This document shows, piece after piece, positions 1 to 11,700 of a stretch of 64,000 bases of DNA. Source of the stretch: Chrysoporthe austroafricana. Taxonomy: Eukaryota; Ascomycota; Sordariomycetes; Diaporthales; Cryphonectriaceae. Numbering within the stretch: position 1 is the first letter of the stretch; every line of letters starts with the position of its first letter. Made by a program: the position numbers and the translations under genes. The stretch spans positions 64,342 to 128,341 of the forward strand of contig JYIP02000007.1 of the NCBI GenBank assembly GCA_001051155.2. Reading direction: 5' to 3'. Below the pieces are notes generated by a model. It made no database searches and was not told the DNA's origin. It saw only the letters and a program-made list of their open reading frames with translations.

Positions 1-3000
1 GCGGGCTCGTTCGTGCAGGTGAAGAGATTGATATGGTGGTCGCCCCTCGCTGCGGCGCCCATGACCATGCGGTGCGGGTGGAATGAGGTGGCCGAGATGG
101 GCGAGCCGCGGTTCTGTCCCAGGAAGCTGGAGTAGGGCTCGACGCGCGAGAGCTCTCTGCCCTGGAAGTTGAAGGCCTTCACTATGTGGGCGGACGTCCC
201 GCTGCATTTCCTCAGGGTTAGCAATACCGTCCCGCACACAACGAGCAAACAAGACGGCTGGGGCGTGAGACGGGGAGAAACCTTACACAGAAAACACGGG
301 TAGGTGCTCATGGACGCTCGCCGTCCTGAGCACGTCCTTGGTCGTCTGGAACACCTTGAGCGGCTGGTCCATCCGGATGTCCCACAGCTTGACCTTGCCG
401 TTCCTCGACGCCGATACCAGCTCCCGCTGCCCGCCCCGCTGCATGTGCACGCTGCGCACCCACTGTCGGTCCGGCTCGTCCTTCCACTTACGGACCATCG
501 CCTCCTGCGGCTTGAGGCGCGGGTCGAACACCCGCACCGCACCATCCCCAAAGCCCGCCACGAAGATGTTCCCCGTCATCTGGTCCGACGTCAGGGATGT
601 CACGCAGCTGCCCGACCGCGCCGGGATGTCCATCACGCATGTCTCCGAGCTGGCGTTCCACACCCGGATCACGCGCACATCGCCCGCCACCAGGACGGTA
701 CCGTTCACCTGCAGCCAGTCGAACACCATCCCCGAGTTGACGTTGCTCGCCACCATGTGTGTCAGTGCCCGCCATGACGATGCGAGCTCGGGCTTCTTCA
801 GGTGCGCCTCGTCGTCTCCCGGGGCGTAGTGCCGGTAGATGCGGATCACTCCATCAGATGAGCCGCTCATCAAGAAGGCCTGGTCGTCCTCATTGATGAA
901 TTTGATGTCGCTGATCTTCGACCCTTCAGGGTTCCCGTTCGAGAACCTGCTCTTCTGCTTCTGCAGCTTCCAGTCCCAGACGTAGATGGAGTTGGCGTCG
1001 TCTGCGACGGCGAGGTGATCTTCGAACTGGTGGAAGGTCATCTTAGCGGGCTGGGCGCCGTTGTTGATCAGCGCCAGCTGGTGGTTCCACTTGTGGGAGC
1101 CGGCATGGGATTTCTGAGGTTGTGTCTCCCTAAGAATGCCCTCGTTCCTCGATCGCCTCCACAGCCGGGCATTATATTCTTCGCTTCCGGGTTCCTCAGC
1201 CTCGTTTGCCTTCATCTGTGGCTCCCAGAAATATTCGATGGACCAATCCAGAAATCCGCTCGGCAAGGGCAGGGCTGGTACTTCTCGCATGTCGCGCTCC
1301 TTGTATCCGACCGAGACAGGCTCTTCCGCGGCGTGATAGTTCGCAGGCGCCATGAGCTGTTCGTGCTGCTCCGGCGGCGCGTCGGGCAAGCCTGTCCTGT
1401 TCCTCAGCGAGCCAGTCCTAGAGGCCGACTGGGTTGGCGCAGGGGCCGCGCCGGTATTGACACCGTCGGCGGCAGCCCATGGCCCGAACAGGGTGCTAAA
1501 GGTTCTCTTGAGCAGACCCGGAGACGGCGGCACCGACGTGTCAGAAGCCATCGAAACACCCGTGTTCGTCCGTTGGTGGGAGGCCTGTCCCTTGAAAAAG
1601 GTGGACTTCGTCCGCCGCTGTATCTCCTCCATCAGGTTCTGCGCTTGAGCACCAACGGCTGAATGCAGCAGTGCATTGTGCACATAGTCCGTGACGATGG
1701 TCGCATCTTTTTGTACCTCAGGATGAGGATCAACACTCATGATCATGATGTGCTTCCATGCCGCAGCGATGGCTGTGTTGTTGGAGAGCCCTTCCGCTTG
1801 GGGTTGGATCGCACCGTCCTCTGTGCGGTATGCGGGCCGAGCGTAATGTAGTAGCATGTTCTGCCTGTTGAACAAATCATCCTTGGGCGGGAAGAGGAGA
1901 TACTCCTTCTCCTCCAGGAGGTGCTCGTATGCCGCGACGATGAATTTGCTCTCGTAACGGAGAACAAAATGTGACAGGAAGACGAGCAGCTCTCGGCGGA
2001 CCATTGCGCTTCCATCGTTGGCCATGTCCAGCAGCGTCCACGCGATGGCCTCTTCTATCCGCTGAACCTCGGCTGTCAGCTCCGGAATGCCGATGAATGT
2101 GGTCATCGCGACCAGCATTGCCGCCCGGACTTCGCAGCATGGATCCTTCGTCAAGGCCGAGAGCTTCATCGGGGCGTTCTCTCGGATCCCCTTCCATTTG
2201 GCCTCGGCCATATTCAGCCACAGCTGGCTCAGGCACAAGCAAGACCACTGCCGCAGGAGCGGGTTCTCCTTGTTCTGCAGGTACAGCAGACAGTATGACA
2301 TGATGTCGGTCTGATTGCAGACCACCTGACCGGGTTTGTAGTCCTTGCAGAGCATGGCCAGAATGAACGCGCACATGGCCTTGTGCTCATCGCTGTTGGT
2401 CACACAGAGGACCTCCGAGGGCTTGAGGATCTGGACGAAGTAGTTGTAACCACTGTCCTTGATGAGGTCTTGCTGACACGAGATATCCACGGCCAGGACC
2501 CGTGTCCAAATGAAGACCATGACGGGCTTGAGCTCCATGTGTGTTGACTGTAGCAGTTTCAACACGTACGGAAATATGCCTATGCTCAGGGAGAGCTGAA
2601 CGGCCCACGGTCCAAGATCCAAGAACCTGCCGAGGAGTATCAGGGCCCTGACCCTGTGCTGCTGGCTCAAGAGTACCTGTAGAACCACGGGGAGTTGTTC
2701 GGGCGGTTTTTGAGACATTGCGTCGCCCCTCGTGAGGTAGACGTCGAAAGCCGAGAGCTGGTCGGTGAAGAAGGAGGAGCTCTGGTATTCGTACTCGACG
2801 CCGTCCTCCTTCCTCTCCAGCATGGAGAGCTGGGCCACGGCCATATCGACAGCCAGATCCCAGCTGTCCCATAGAGGATGCTGGCGGGTATCAGGCAGCT
2901 CGGGGTACGACTGCGGATGACAGCCGTACACCGACATGATCCTCTGTGCCAAGAGGAAGTTCCTGAACAGTGCGGCCACCATGAGGTCCTGCCTGAAGAA

Positions 3001-4896
3001 CTTCCTAAATAGGTGCCGAGGGAGCGTAGTCCAAGCAATGGTGTCCGTGATGGCGGTGAAAATCCAGTTCAGCTCGCCCAGCGGGGTCCGCCGCTCCTGG
3101 AGGCGACCCGGGAGCTTCTTTGCCCTCTCTGGGGAGATGTCGGTCTTGAGCGGGTTCTGCAGGGCGAAGAACCACAGTGCCATCTCGATGGGCGTGGTCA
3201 GACACGAGGTGAAGAGATCGGCCGGGAGCTGGGGATTCGTGGGCAGGTTCTCCTTGGCGGCGCACGCAGCAAGGTGGATGTAGGGCTTGAAGCTGACCTT
3301 CTCGTAGTTTGGGCCGCGGGCAGCAGCCTCGGCCTGTTCGCGTTCGTGCTTGTCGGCGAACCGATGGAAGTTGTTGACGATGTTGCCGGCCTCGGAGCAG
3401 TCCCACACAAAGATGGTCGGGGCAGCCAGCCACGACTGCAGATCATACAGCGAGACTGGGATGTACTGGGTGTAGTTCTTGTTGAAGACCCATAGCTCGC
3501 CCGACGCCGTCGGCTTCGGCACGCCATGGCCGTTGTAGTGGAGCAAGACCCTCTCGTCCTTCGCATTACGACGGAGTGAGATGCAGAATTTCTTGGTCTC
3601 CTCGACCGACGGGTCCAGGTACTGCTTGTACCGCGTCCTTATGGCGAGAGTCTCGTATTGCGCCTGGAGAGCCTTGCCAATGTTCTCCAGGGCCTTCTGG
3701 ACGGGGGGAACGGTTGGGTCCTGCCACGCCTCCAGCTTCGCGCCGGGGTTCGTCTTCAGCTGGTCCGGAGGTTCGACGCCGATGTTCAGACAGACGGCGA
3801 GTGCTGCGGAGACGGTCTTCAAGCGATCCCTCATCCGCCAGTCCTGGATGGTGAAAGACTCCGCCTTGGGCTTCCCTGTCGTGTCGTGCCTCTTGTCCGT
3901 GTAATACATGTACCAGCCCTGAGCGTTCAAATTAGATTAGCCTTATGCCGATGCCGCGTCTGCCGACGAACGATCCAGGGAGCTCAATTTTCACGGCGAC
4001 GGGAAGGGAAAATCAAGCCTGGTGGAGACAAGTTACCCAAGGATGCCCCCAGACACCCATCCACAAGCCTTCCAGCAACCTCGACCCGTCGGTAGCGGTA
4101 CCACGCGGGGCAAAGCAGGTCAGGCCGCCAGCACAGCCGCGACTCGCAGGCCTCCTCTCGATACAGGGAGCGCGCTGAGGGAGGGGGGGAGGAAGGAGGG
4201 GAGGGGAGGAGGCAGGGCGCGCGGGGCTAGAGTATACAGGTCAGAGGGAGAAGCACCCACATTAGCAAGCTGAGATATTATGTCCTCGCTCTGGTAATGC
4301 CCGTCGAAACCGTGCCTCATGCCAAAGTCCTCGGCGGCGGCGGCCACTATGGTCTGCTCGTCGTTGGAGCTCTCGGCGCTGCTGTCGAGCCCCCGGGACG
4401 GGTGCTCGCTTCTGGACCGCAGCAGCGGCGGCTTGGAGGGCCTGCGGGCGGCCGGCGGGCGCTGGTCGAGGCCGTTTGCGGACAGGGCCCCGGGGTCTTT
4501 GTGGTTCTCGCCCGGGGCGCTCGAGGGCCGCGCGTGCGTGCTGGTCGAGCTCCGCCTGGCGGCACCGTCCTCGGGCGGGGCGCGTGCTGTCGTGGGGATC
4601 TTTGCCTGCGGCTCGGGGCGGGGGGGGGCGGCGAGGGCGGTGCTCGCGCCGGAGGAGGCCCTGACGGCGGAGGGCATGGCGTCGTCGGGGCTGCGGCGCG
4701 GGGCCGGGGCGGGCTGTTCGGCGGAGCGTGCGGCAGGGTCGGGGGAGGGCGAGAGGAGCTGCTGGTGTCGCGGCTGGGGAGGAGAGGCGGGGTGGGCGGT
4801 GTGGTGGTGGTGGTGGCGGTGTGGGCGCTGGCGCTGGTGCTGACGTTGGTGCTGCTGTGCGAGCTCAGGGCCTAAGGTGGTGGTGACGGCGGTCAT
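1..4896 (-). CDS. KOG1: TORC1 subunit KOG1/Raptor (3' end off window)
   Basis: Fungal Raptor, the scaffold that presents substrates to TOR kinase in TORC1 at the vacuole membrane. My model is complement(join(<1..201, 287..3918, 4261..4896)), about 1,489 codons shown; only the last residues lie beyond base 1. Seen: a poly-His, Ser/Pro-rich N-terminus; GFDGHYQSE near the end of exon 1; then the Raptor N-terminal caspase-like domain, with HYNGHGVPKPT (His about 343) and WDCSEAGN (Cys about 386). A HEAT-type helical middle follows (about 640-900), a Ser/Thr-rich linker, and WD40 repeats from about 1160. Exon 2 is joined to 4896 rather than started locally because GWYMYYTDKRH directly continues the conserved QLAN of exon 1, and a CTAAT branch site and CAG acceptor precede it. 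Exon 3 restores SAHIVKAFNFQG, a conserved C-terminal motif. It is divergent from the Tea1-like gene at 8701. Identification is very secure; the exact initiator Met is less so. Confidence 0.95.
202..286 (-). other. KOG1 intron 2 (85 nt)
   Basis: On the minus strand the donor is GTAAGG, the branch site is TTGCTAACCC and the acceptor is TGCAG. Joining in phase 2 gives PVFSVGTSAHIV, which continues the WD40 domain. Without splicing the frame stops just after PVFSV. Confidence 0.9.
3919..4260 (-). other. KOG1 intron 1 (342 nt)
   Basis: The donor GTGGGT follows the Asn of QLAN in exon 1. The acceptor is CTCAG, 17 nt after a GCTAATC branch-like motif. Splicing is phase 0 and joins QLAN to GWYMYY. 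It is long for a filamentous ascomycete intron. Reading frames on both strands inside it show no conserved motif. Confidence 0.85.
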
Positions 4897-5610
4897 GGTG
4901 AAAACGGTCGCCTACTGCGGCTGGGCCATTGTCCTCGAGGCGCCTGGGTCGGACTGGTCGGAGCCCCGGAGAAGGAGAGGATCTGGGCTCGCAGGGCGGG
5001 GGGTGAGGGAGGGGGCTGTCACGAAGCTGGCGACCCGGGCTGGAGCGTGAACGGCGCCGACAATCGTCGTCTTCACCGCGGCTGCGTGGGCGTGGAGGTC
5101 GGCCTGTGTACTGCGTAGTTCTCGGCCGTTGGAATTGGACCCAGGCGAGAGTCATGCGGGAGAGCCAGCAGCAAACATCACGTAATACGGCACTAGCTAC
5201 TTGGGCGCTCGCTGGGCTCTCGCTGGGCTGGACTGGGCTGGGCCTTGCTGGGCCTGCTTGGGCCGGCAGTACAGACGGCGTGTGACGGGTGCCCGACCTC
5301 GTGGACGGTTTAATACAGAGAGCCGGTTCCTGCAGCCTTCCTTGGGTGAGCGAGGCCTACTTACTGCCTGCTACGTGCGGAGCGCCGAGGTCGACTTGCG
5401 CAGACACGATATTGCGCGCAGCGGCAAGCAGGGAAGAGAGCGAACAGTACAGGAACAATTGCCCTGCCGTGATAGGCTAGTGGGCCTGTGGGCCTGTGGG
5501 CCCCGGCAGGCAGCGCGGGCGACCCTGTGTCATGCCTGTGTGCCTGTCTCTGTCTGCCTGTCGCGCCTGTTGAAGAGGTTCGTGGCACGTGCGCCAACCC
5601 CCAAAGGGTA

Positions 5611-5650
5611 CATACACACACACATTCTCACTCACTCACACACACACACC
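5611..5650. repeat. CA-rich microsatellite
   Basis: Imperfect (CA)n tract interrupted by TCT and CTCA units, in the KOG1/TEA1 intergenic region. Frames read through it are simple-repeat artefacts. Confidence 0.9.
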
Positions 5651-6118
5651 ATACTATGTAAGCAGTACACTTGTTATCCCGAGCAGTCAGGGAGGGCGCG
5701 TGGTGGCACGCGTGGGCGACGGGCCCGGTTCCACTTGTTCTGGAAGATCCGACCCGGTCGGTTCGTGCCCAGGCACGCCAGCACGCCAGCATGCCACCTC
5801 GCCAGCACGCTCGTAAGTCTATCGATAACGACAGGCCGGCAGCCGCTCTCCTCGCGACAGTGCTCCTACTATGGTACTCCGTACATCCGATGGGGCTGGA
5901 CAGGATGCCACAGGCGCTGCGCCAGATGCAGGGCTGTCCCGCCCCCCTCAGGGGCCCATTAGCCTATCTCCCTAGTCGCCCGAACGGTAGGCCGGAGTGA
6001 TGGTGTGCGTGTGTCTCGGCCCTCGTGTGTCGTGCAGCTCGGAACCGCCACCGGTAGGATATGTATGGTCAGGTTGGTCGCCCTGCCGCCTCCCCCTTCC
6101 ACGCCGTTTCCATGTGGT

Positions 6119-6147
6119 GTTGTTGTTGTTGTTGTTGTTGTTGTTGT
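6119..6147. repeat. (GTT)n microsatellite
   Basis: Nine to ten uninterrupted GTT triplets in intergenic DNA. They give poly-Cys/Val/Asn frames with no other coding sign. Confidence 0.95.
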
Positions 6148-7130
6148 CGAGGACGCGGCCGCGAGGGCTGTCGTCGAAACGGAGCCGCTGTCCTGGGGTC
6201 TCGGTTCCTGTATGGAGCAAGTCGGCCTGGCCACTGGAGAAACGAATCTCGGCATGGACAAGTTGGGCGCAGGTGGGTACGGGAACATCTCTAAGTACAT
6301 ACTATGTAGCAGGACCCTGCACAGAGTATCCATCCTATTGATACTCTGTAAATTTCCCGAGGGCTCAAAGTTGCGCATGTAATCTTTGGGAATCTCCCCC
6401 CTTTCCCCTGCCCGGCGGTCTCGTCTGCTGCAGCCGCCCATGCGGACGTGAAGGGTGGGGTCCCCAGAGGTCTGTGTCCTGGCAGGCGGCCGCATCGCTG
6501 GCTGTCGATCCCATCCCATCCCATCGTCCATGCTGGCCGTGGCCACATGCGGTGCGGTGCGGTGCAGGCCCTGGGTCGAGCCGGGCGGGTGTCGCGAGGT
6601 CTTCTGAAGGAGCGGGCTGCGGCGTGACGAGATGAGACGAGAGATTTGCATGCACCGACTGCCCTTTGGGGTCCGAAGGACGGGCCCTGGGGCCAAGAGG
6701 ACAGGCCTTGGGGACCGGGTCAGCTCCGGGGAGCATGCATAGGCGGTTCTATGGCAAGTAGCAAGAAGACGGGCGTGCAATCACATCGCAGCTGACGGGA
6801 CGGCCCCAAGGCGTGGGATTATTTATAGCAACACGCGCAGCGGTAGTGCACCACCACTCATGTAGGTCCTGCACAGCACGCAGCCCGACACGGCCGCAGC
6901 CCTCTCATCCTCTCGTCTGTGCGGTCCTGGAGGCTGGGAGGCTCGGGGGCTTGGGAGAACCGGTGTAGCAGACCACAGCACAGTTACAGTCCTCCAGCAG
7001 GTGGTGGTGTCTCGACGAGGGATTGGGTACGGCCTCGAATTTCAGACTCGAAACGGCCGACCGGAGAGCACAGACACCAAGCCAGGGTTGAGAGTTGAAA
7101 CGAGGCAGGCCGGGGCTGTGATGATGTCTC

Positions 7131-7170
<40 letters not shown>
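7131..7170. repeat. T25-A15 self-complementary tract
   Basis: A run of 25 T is followed directly by 15 A, a perfect hairpin-forming homopolymer palindrome. It lies 75 bp before a second tract of the same design that begins at an N. Confidence 0.9.
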
Positions 7171-7244
7171 TTGAGAGTGCGTATCGGTGTAATGTTTCGG
7201 CGCGGCGTGGGGATTTTGGGCCCCCCATACTTTAGCATCTTGCT

Positions 7245-7302
7245 NTTTTTTTTTTTTTTTTTTTTTTTTTTTGTTTTTTTTTTTTTAAAAAAAAAAAAAA
7301 AA
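7245..7302. repeat. N followed by poly-T/poly-A tract
   Basis: One unresolved base at 7245 is followed by about 40 T (one G at 7273) and then 16 A. The single N inside a homopolymer suggests a contig join or a base-calling failure, so the length and order here are unreliable. Confidence 0.85.
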
Positions 7303-8700
7303 GTATATGCATATAAATACATAACTTTCGTCGCGGGGGGGGGAGGTTGCCGGCCTGCAGGTACTGTTGCTCGCCATGGCAACAGTTACCCTTACTAGGT
7401 ACTATAGTACAGTACTGTCTAGGGCATCTGCCACACCCTGCTGAGCACAGTACGATACAGAAGTATGTGGGCGTGGTAGGGGGTGTAGGGGTACCAGAGC
7501 CTACCCGGCGTTAGGGCCCTCGTTGTGGTCCCACCTGCACCTGAACCTGCAGCCTGCAGGGAGTGCGGACGGGCTCTAGCGCTCCACGTTCCCAGGACAT
7601 GCAGTGCATGCCTTGGACGCAGCTCGGCCGGCCAGCCCTGCACGCTGCAATCCCACAGCACACACCACCTGCTGAGTACCCGCCCGCCGGCCCAGCGCAC
7701 CTCCAGCCCGCCCCGGGGGGGCCTCACCAGGGACCAGGACCTGAGAGGACGCGGACGAGGACCTGAGGGACAGCCTGGACAGGGCCCAGTCGTGCCGTGG
7801 GTGGGGCCCTCAGCAGCTGCCACAGTACCGTACCAGCCGTACCTGCACGGCTGCAGGGCCATTTCCACTTCCAACGGGAATATTCGCTTCGCACCCAAAC
7901 CGTTCCCGTACCGTACGGATCACCACCCACACTCCCCCCCCCAAGCCCGGCCCTTCTCCTTTCGCGTGCCAGCCCCGTCATCTGTCTATCTGCTCGCAAT
8001 TCCCATCCACCACCCCCATCCTGTCGCCGACTGGGCCGCCCTTTTTTCTATCCCCCCTCCCCTTGACTCTGTGCTTCGGGACCGGGCTCGACAGATGATG
8101 ATGAGATGTTAATGGGTTCTAACGACTGATTCGCTTGCTCTTTACTGTTGGATCCTCAGCCTCGAACTCTCGACCCTCCCTCGCTGATCCAAAATCCTCC
8201 CCGTCGCCTCTCCTCGCCTGGTTTCGCCTCACCTCGCCCCGACTCCACCGGCCACGGCGAGCCGCGCCCGTCCATCGATCCCGCCGCGTCCAGGTCTCGT
8301 TTTCTTTCTGGTGTCGGACCCTGAAGCCTGACGCCCGTTCCCCCCGACATCGAAGCGGGTGGTCAAGAGACACGCCAGCGACATCGCCAGTGACTGACTC
8401 CGATGTCCCTCCATCCCCAGTCCCCTCCAGTCTCGACAACGCACCCGCACCCTGTCCCACCGCTCCCGCGCTCCGACGGCCTCGGCTGCTCTTGCTGGCG
8501 CTGCTCCTCTGCAGCCCGCCTCTCCGACATCACGCCCAGTCTCGGCCTCAACCTCCTCCGTACCTCGACTCATCGCCGTGCCCACGCCTAGGCCCGATCG
8601 CTGCGCCCGCCACCCTCTCCCCCCCCCCAATCTCTCCTTCTTCTCGTCCGCCGTCGAGGCGCAGGGCCCCCCCTCGGCACCCCAGCTCTAGCGGCTAGCG

Positions 8701-11700
8701 ATGGCTTTTCTTTTCAAATCGAAGAAGCACCAGGAGAGGGCGCTGGCCGGAGGTCGCGAGGCTGTCAATGGCTCCCAGGGCTCCATGCAGAGCCCCGATG
8801 CTCGCGCGAGGATCGCCAGGGACGACAAGGCCAATACGCATAGGTCGACGCCCACCGGCAGCTTGAACTCCATCGACAACGATGGTAGCAACGCAAGCCC
8901 CGACCAGGGCTTCAACCCCAATACCCTTCGCCGCGCCCAGACTGGCGAGCCACCGGCCCAGATCGCCAGTGAGAGCCCACAACAGGCAAGTAATAGTTCC
9001 TGTCCGCCTGCTCCCCTTGTGTCCTGTGTGCCGTCCTCCTTCACGCTGCTCTGCTGCGCCGCGGACGACAACAGCACCGCTGACCGTTATTCTTCTCCGG
9101 CAAATAGCTGCGCAATGGCCCCTCACAGACGAGTCCGAACTCATCGCTGTACCCTTGGTCGCAACGAAAGCTAAACTTCACATCCCCCCACCCCGGTCCC
9201 TTTCCCCGGTATGGCGCCGCTGCCAACGCGACTGCCTCCAAGGAGGGCGACATGTATGTCATGGGGGGCTTGATCAACAGCTCCACCGTTAAGGGAGACC
9301 TCTGGATGGTTGAGGCGGGAGGTAGTCTGTCGTGTTATCCGTTAGCCACCACGGCCGAGGGCCCCGGGCCAAGGGTCGGACATGCCAGTCTCTTGGTCGG
9401 CAACGCATTTATTGTCTATGGTGGCGACACAAAGATTGAGGATAACGACGTACTGGATGAGACTCTCTACCTCCTGAATACATGTAAGCCTCTTCCCCCA
9501 CCCACCTCCCCTGCCAGGCGGCCGCTCGTGGCCGGACAAGGGACTTCTCTGTTGAACTGACCTGTCCCAAGCAACGCGACAATGGTCAAGAGCTCTACCG
9601 GCCGGGCCACGGCCCTCGGGTCGGTATGGCCATACCCTGAACATATTGGGGTCCAAGATTTACATCTTTGGTGGCCAAGTCGAAGGCATATTCATGAACG
9701 ACATGGCGGCATTCGACCTGAACCAGTTACAGATGACCAACAACCGGTGGGAGATGCTCATGTTGAATAACGATTCTGGTGCCGGCGCTTCGGGGAAGGT
9801 CCCACCAGCAAGGACCAACCACACGATGGTCTCTTTCAATGACAAGATGTATCTGTAAGTCAACCATCCTAGCGAGGAGGATCCCCTTGGGCGTTTCTGA
9901 TTCGGTGCAGCTTTGGAGGTACAAACGGCTTCCAGTGGTTCAACGATGTCTGGTGCTACGATCCGGCATCAAACACGTGGGCACAGTTGGATTGTATAGG
10001 TTACATACCTGTACCCCGAGAAGGCCATGCCGCCGCGCTGGTCGACGATGTGATGTACATTTTCGGAGGTCGTACCGAGGAAGGCGCCGACTTGGGAGAC
10101 CTGGCAGCTTTCCGCATCACGTCTCGCCGCTGGTACACCTTCCAGAACATGGGCCCGTCGCCCTCGCCGCGCTCGGGTCACACCATGACGACAGTTGGCA
10201 AGATGGTAGTCGTGGTCGGAGGCGAGCCGAGCCAAGCAGCTCCGCCGGTGAACGACCTCTCCATGATCTACATGCTGGATACTACCAAGATTCGATATCC
10301 CAGCGATTCGCAGATACAATCCCAGCGGACGCCTGGACAACGGCGGCCCAGTATGGCGGAACCACCATCGCAGTACGCCCGCAGCGCGCCGTCTCGAGAA
10401 GGGTCCCAAGGTCCTCCAGATCAGAGAAGGATAATCCCAAGAGACGGAGGTGCGATGAACAGCCCCAACGGCGTGAGAGGTATCAACCCACCGGACGCTA
10501 ATGGGGTCGGTCCTCCTGCAGCAGGCTCAAGGGGCCCCAGGGGTCCGGCCGCAGGACCGCCTCCGAGCGGGCCACCCCCACAGGCCCAACCGCCAAGGCC
10601 GGGAGTGGCCTCGCGACCTGGCAGGAACACGTCTCTAGAGAGGAATGACTTCGCAGGCGCTGCTCCAAACCAATCGCCGACAGTGCAACAAGAGAAAATG
10701 GACAACTCGGGAGTCAATGGACGGCGCACCCCGACGTCTCAAGCGGCCAAGTCAGGTCTTGCGGCCGAGACTGTGGCTGCTGAAACGGCGGCGGCGAAAG
10801 GCGTGAGGAATACGCGCCAGACACGAGGGCAAGGGTCAATTGACAGTACAACAGAGCCCCTCGCAAGAGCTGCTGTCACATCCCCACCAGGCTCCAGCTC
10901 CGGCCCGGCTCCGGCTACGGCCCCAGCCCCAGCCCCGACTGCGGCCGCTGCTCCATCTTCAACTTCGGCCACGATCTCGAGCCCTGCGGCGGCGCCGACC
11001 CCAGTCAGGCCGGCTTCTCCACCCCCACCAACACGACAAGCTAGCAACCCCGTGTCACGGCGGTCCTCGATGCGCAACTCGCAAACGGTGGCGCTCTTGA
11101 AGGAGTTGGACGCAGCACGCAATAGAAATGCCTGGTATGCGTCGGAGCTTGAGTTGGCTCGGAAATCTGGATATGTTGCGAATGCGTCACTCAGCCCAGT
11201 CCTGGACGGCCGTGCTGCAGAGACATTCGACGACGACGACAAGCCGTTGATCGAGGCACTGCTAGCTATGCGAACAGAAGTTGCTAACGTGCAGGCTTCC
11301 CTCGACAAGCAAGCCGTGCTGGCCGCCAAGCATATCGCGGAAGCCGAAAAGCAGAGAGATGCTGCCATTCAAGAAGCTGCACATGCGAAAGCGAAATTAG
11401 CGGCCCACGCTGGTGGCGATGCAAATTCCGTGAGCCCCGATAACGATCGTGAGGCGGATGGACGGTCCAGCGAGCTCGGTCGAAAGCTTGCTACGGCGCT
11501 GAATGCCCAACGGGAGCTGCAGAACGCTCTAGACAGGATGTCAACCGACGTAGATGCCGAGAGACGGGCTCGCAAGATTGCAGATGACACGGTCGCTGCC
11601 GCTGAAAAGCGTATGGCTGCCCTAGAGGCGTACAAGCAGCGAAGTTCATCGGAACTAGAGCAGCTGAAGGCTGAATTGCATATGGTGCAGCGGGAGGCGC

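Larger units (their letters stand above)
4897..8700. promoter_or_regulatory. Divergent KOG1/TEA1 intergenic region
   Basis: This 3.8-kb stretch lies between two divergent start codons and must hold both promoters and 5' leaders. No conserved protein frame is visible on either strand. The right end (about 8120-8700) is strongly C/T-rich on the plus strand, as is common just upstream of starts in filamentous fungi. About 5200-5530 is rich in GGGC/TGGGC pentamers. Several microsatellites and two poly-T/poly-A tracts are listed separately. I could not place transcription start sites. Confidence 0.7.

Noticed and set aside
3919..3930. TTG codon at 3930 as start of the KOG1 protein
   Set aside because: It is inside intron 1. 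The conserved N-terminal GFDGHYQSE block lies in an upstream exon that splices in frame to GWYMYY.
4262..4875. Long plus-strand frames opposite KOG1 exon 1
   Set aside because: Gly/Ala/Arg-rich mirror frames of a GC-rich Pro/Ser/His-coding exon, without any domain.
5959..6780. 273-codon minus-strand frame in the intergenic region
   Set aside because: Contains poly-Asn/Thr from the (GTT)n microsatellite, has no recognisable domain, and lies in the divergent promoter region.
8135..8698. 187-codon plus-strand Pro/Ser-rich frame before TEA1
   Set aside because: Product of a C/T-rich leader; no motif, and it is out of keeping with the conserved TEA1 N-terminus.
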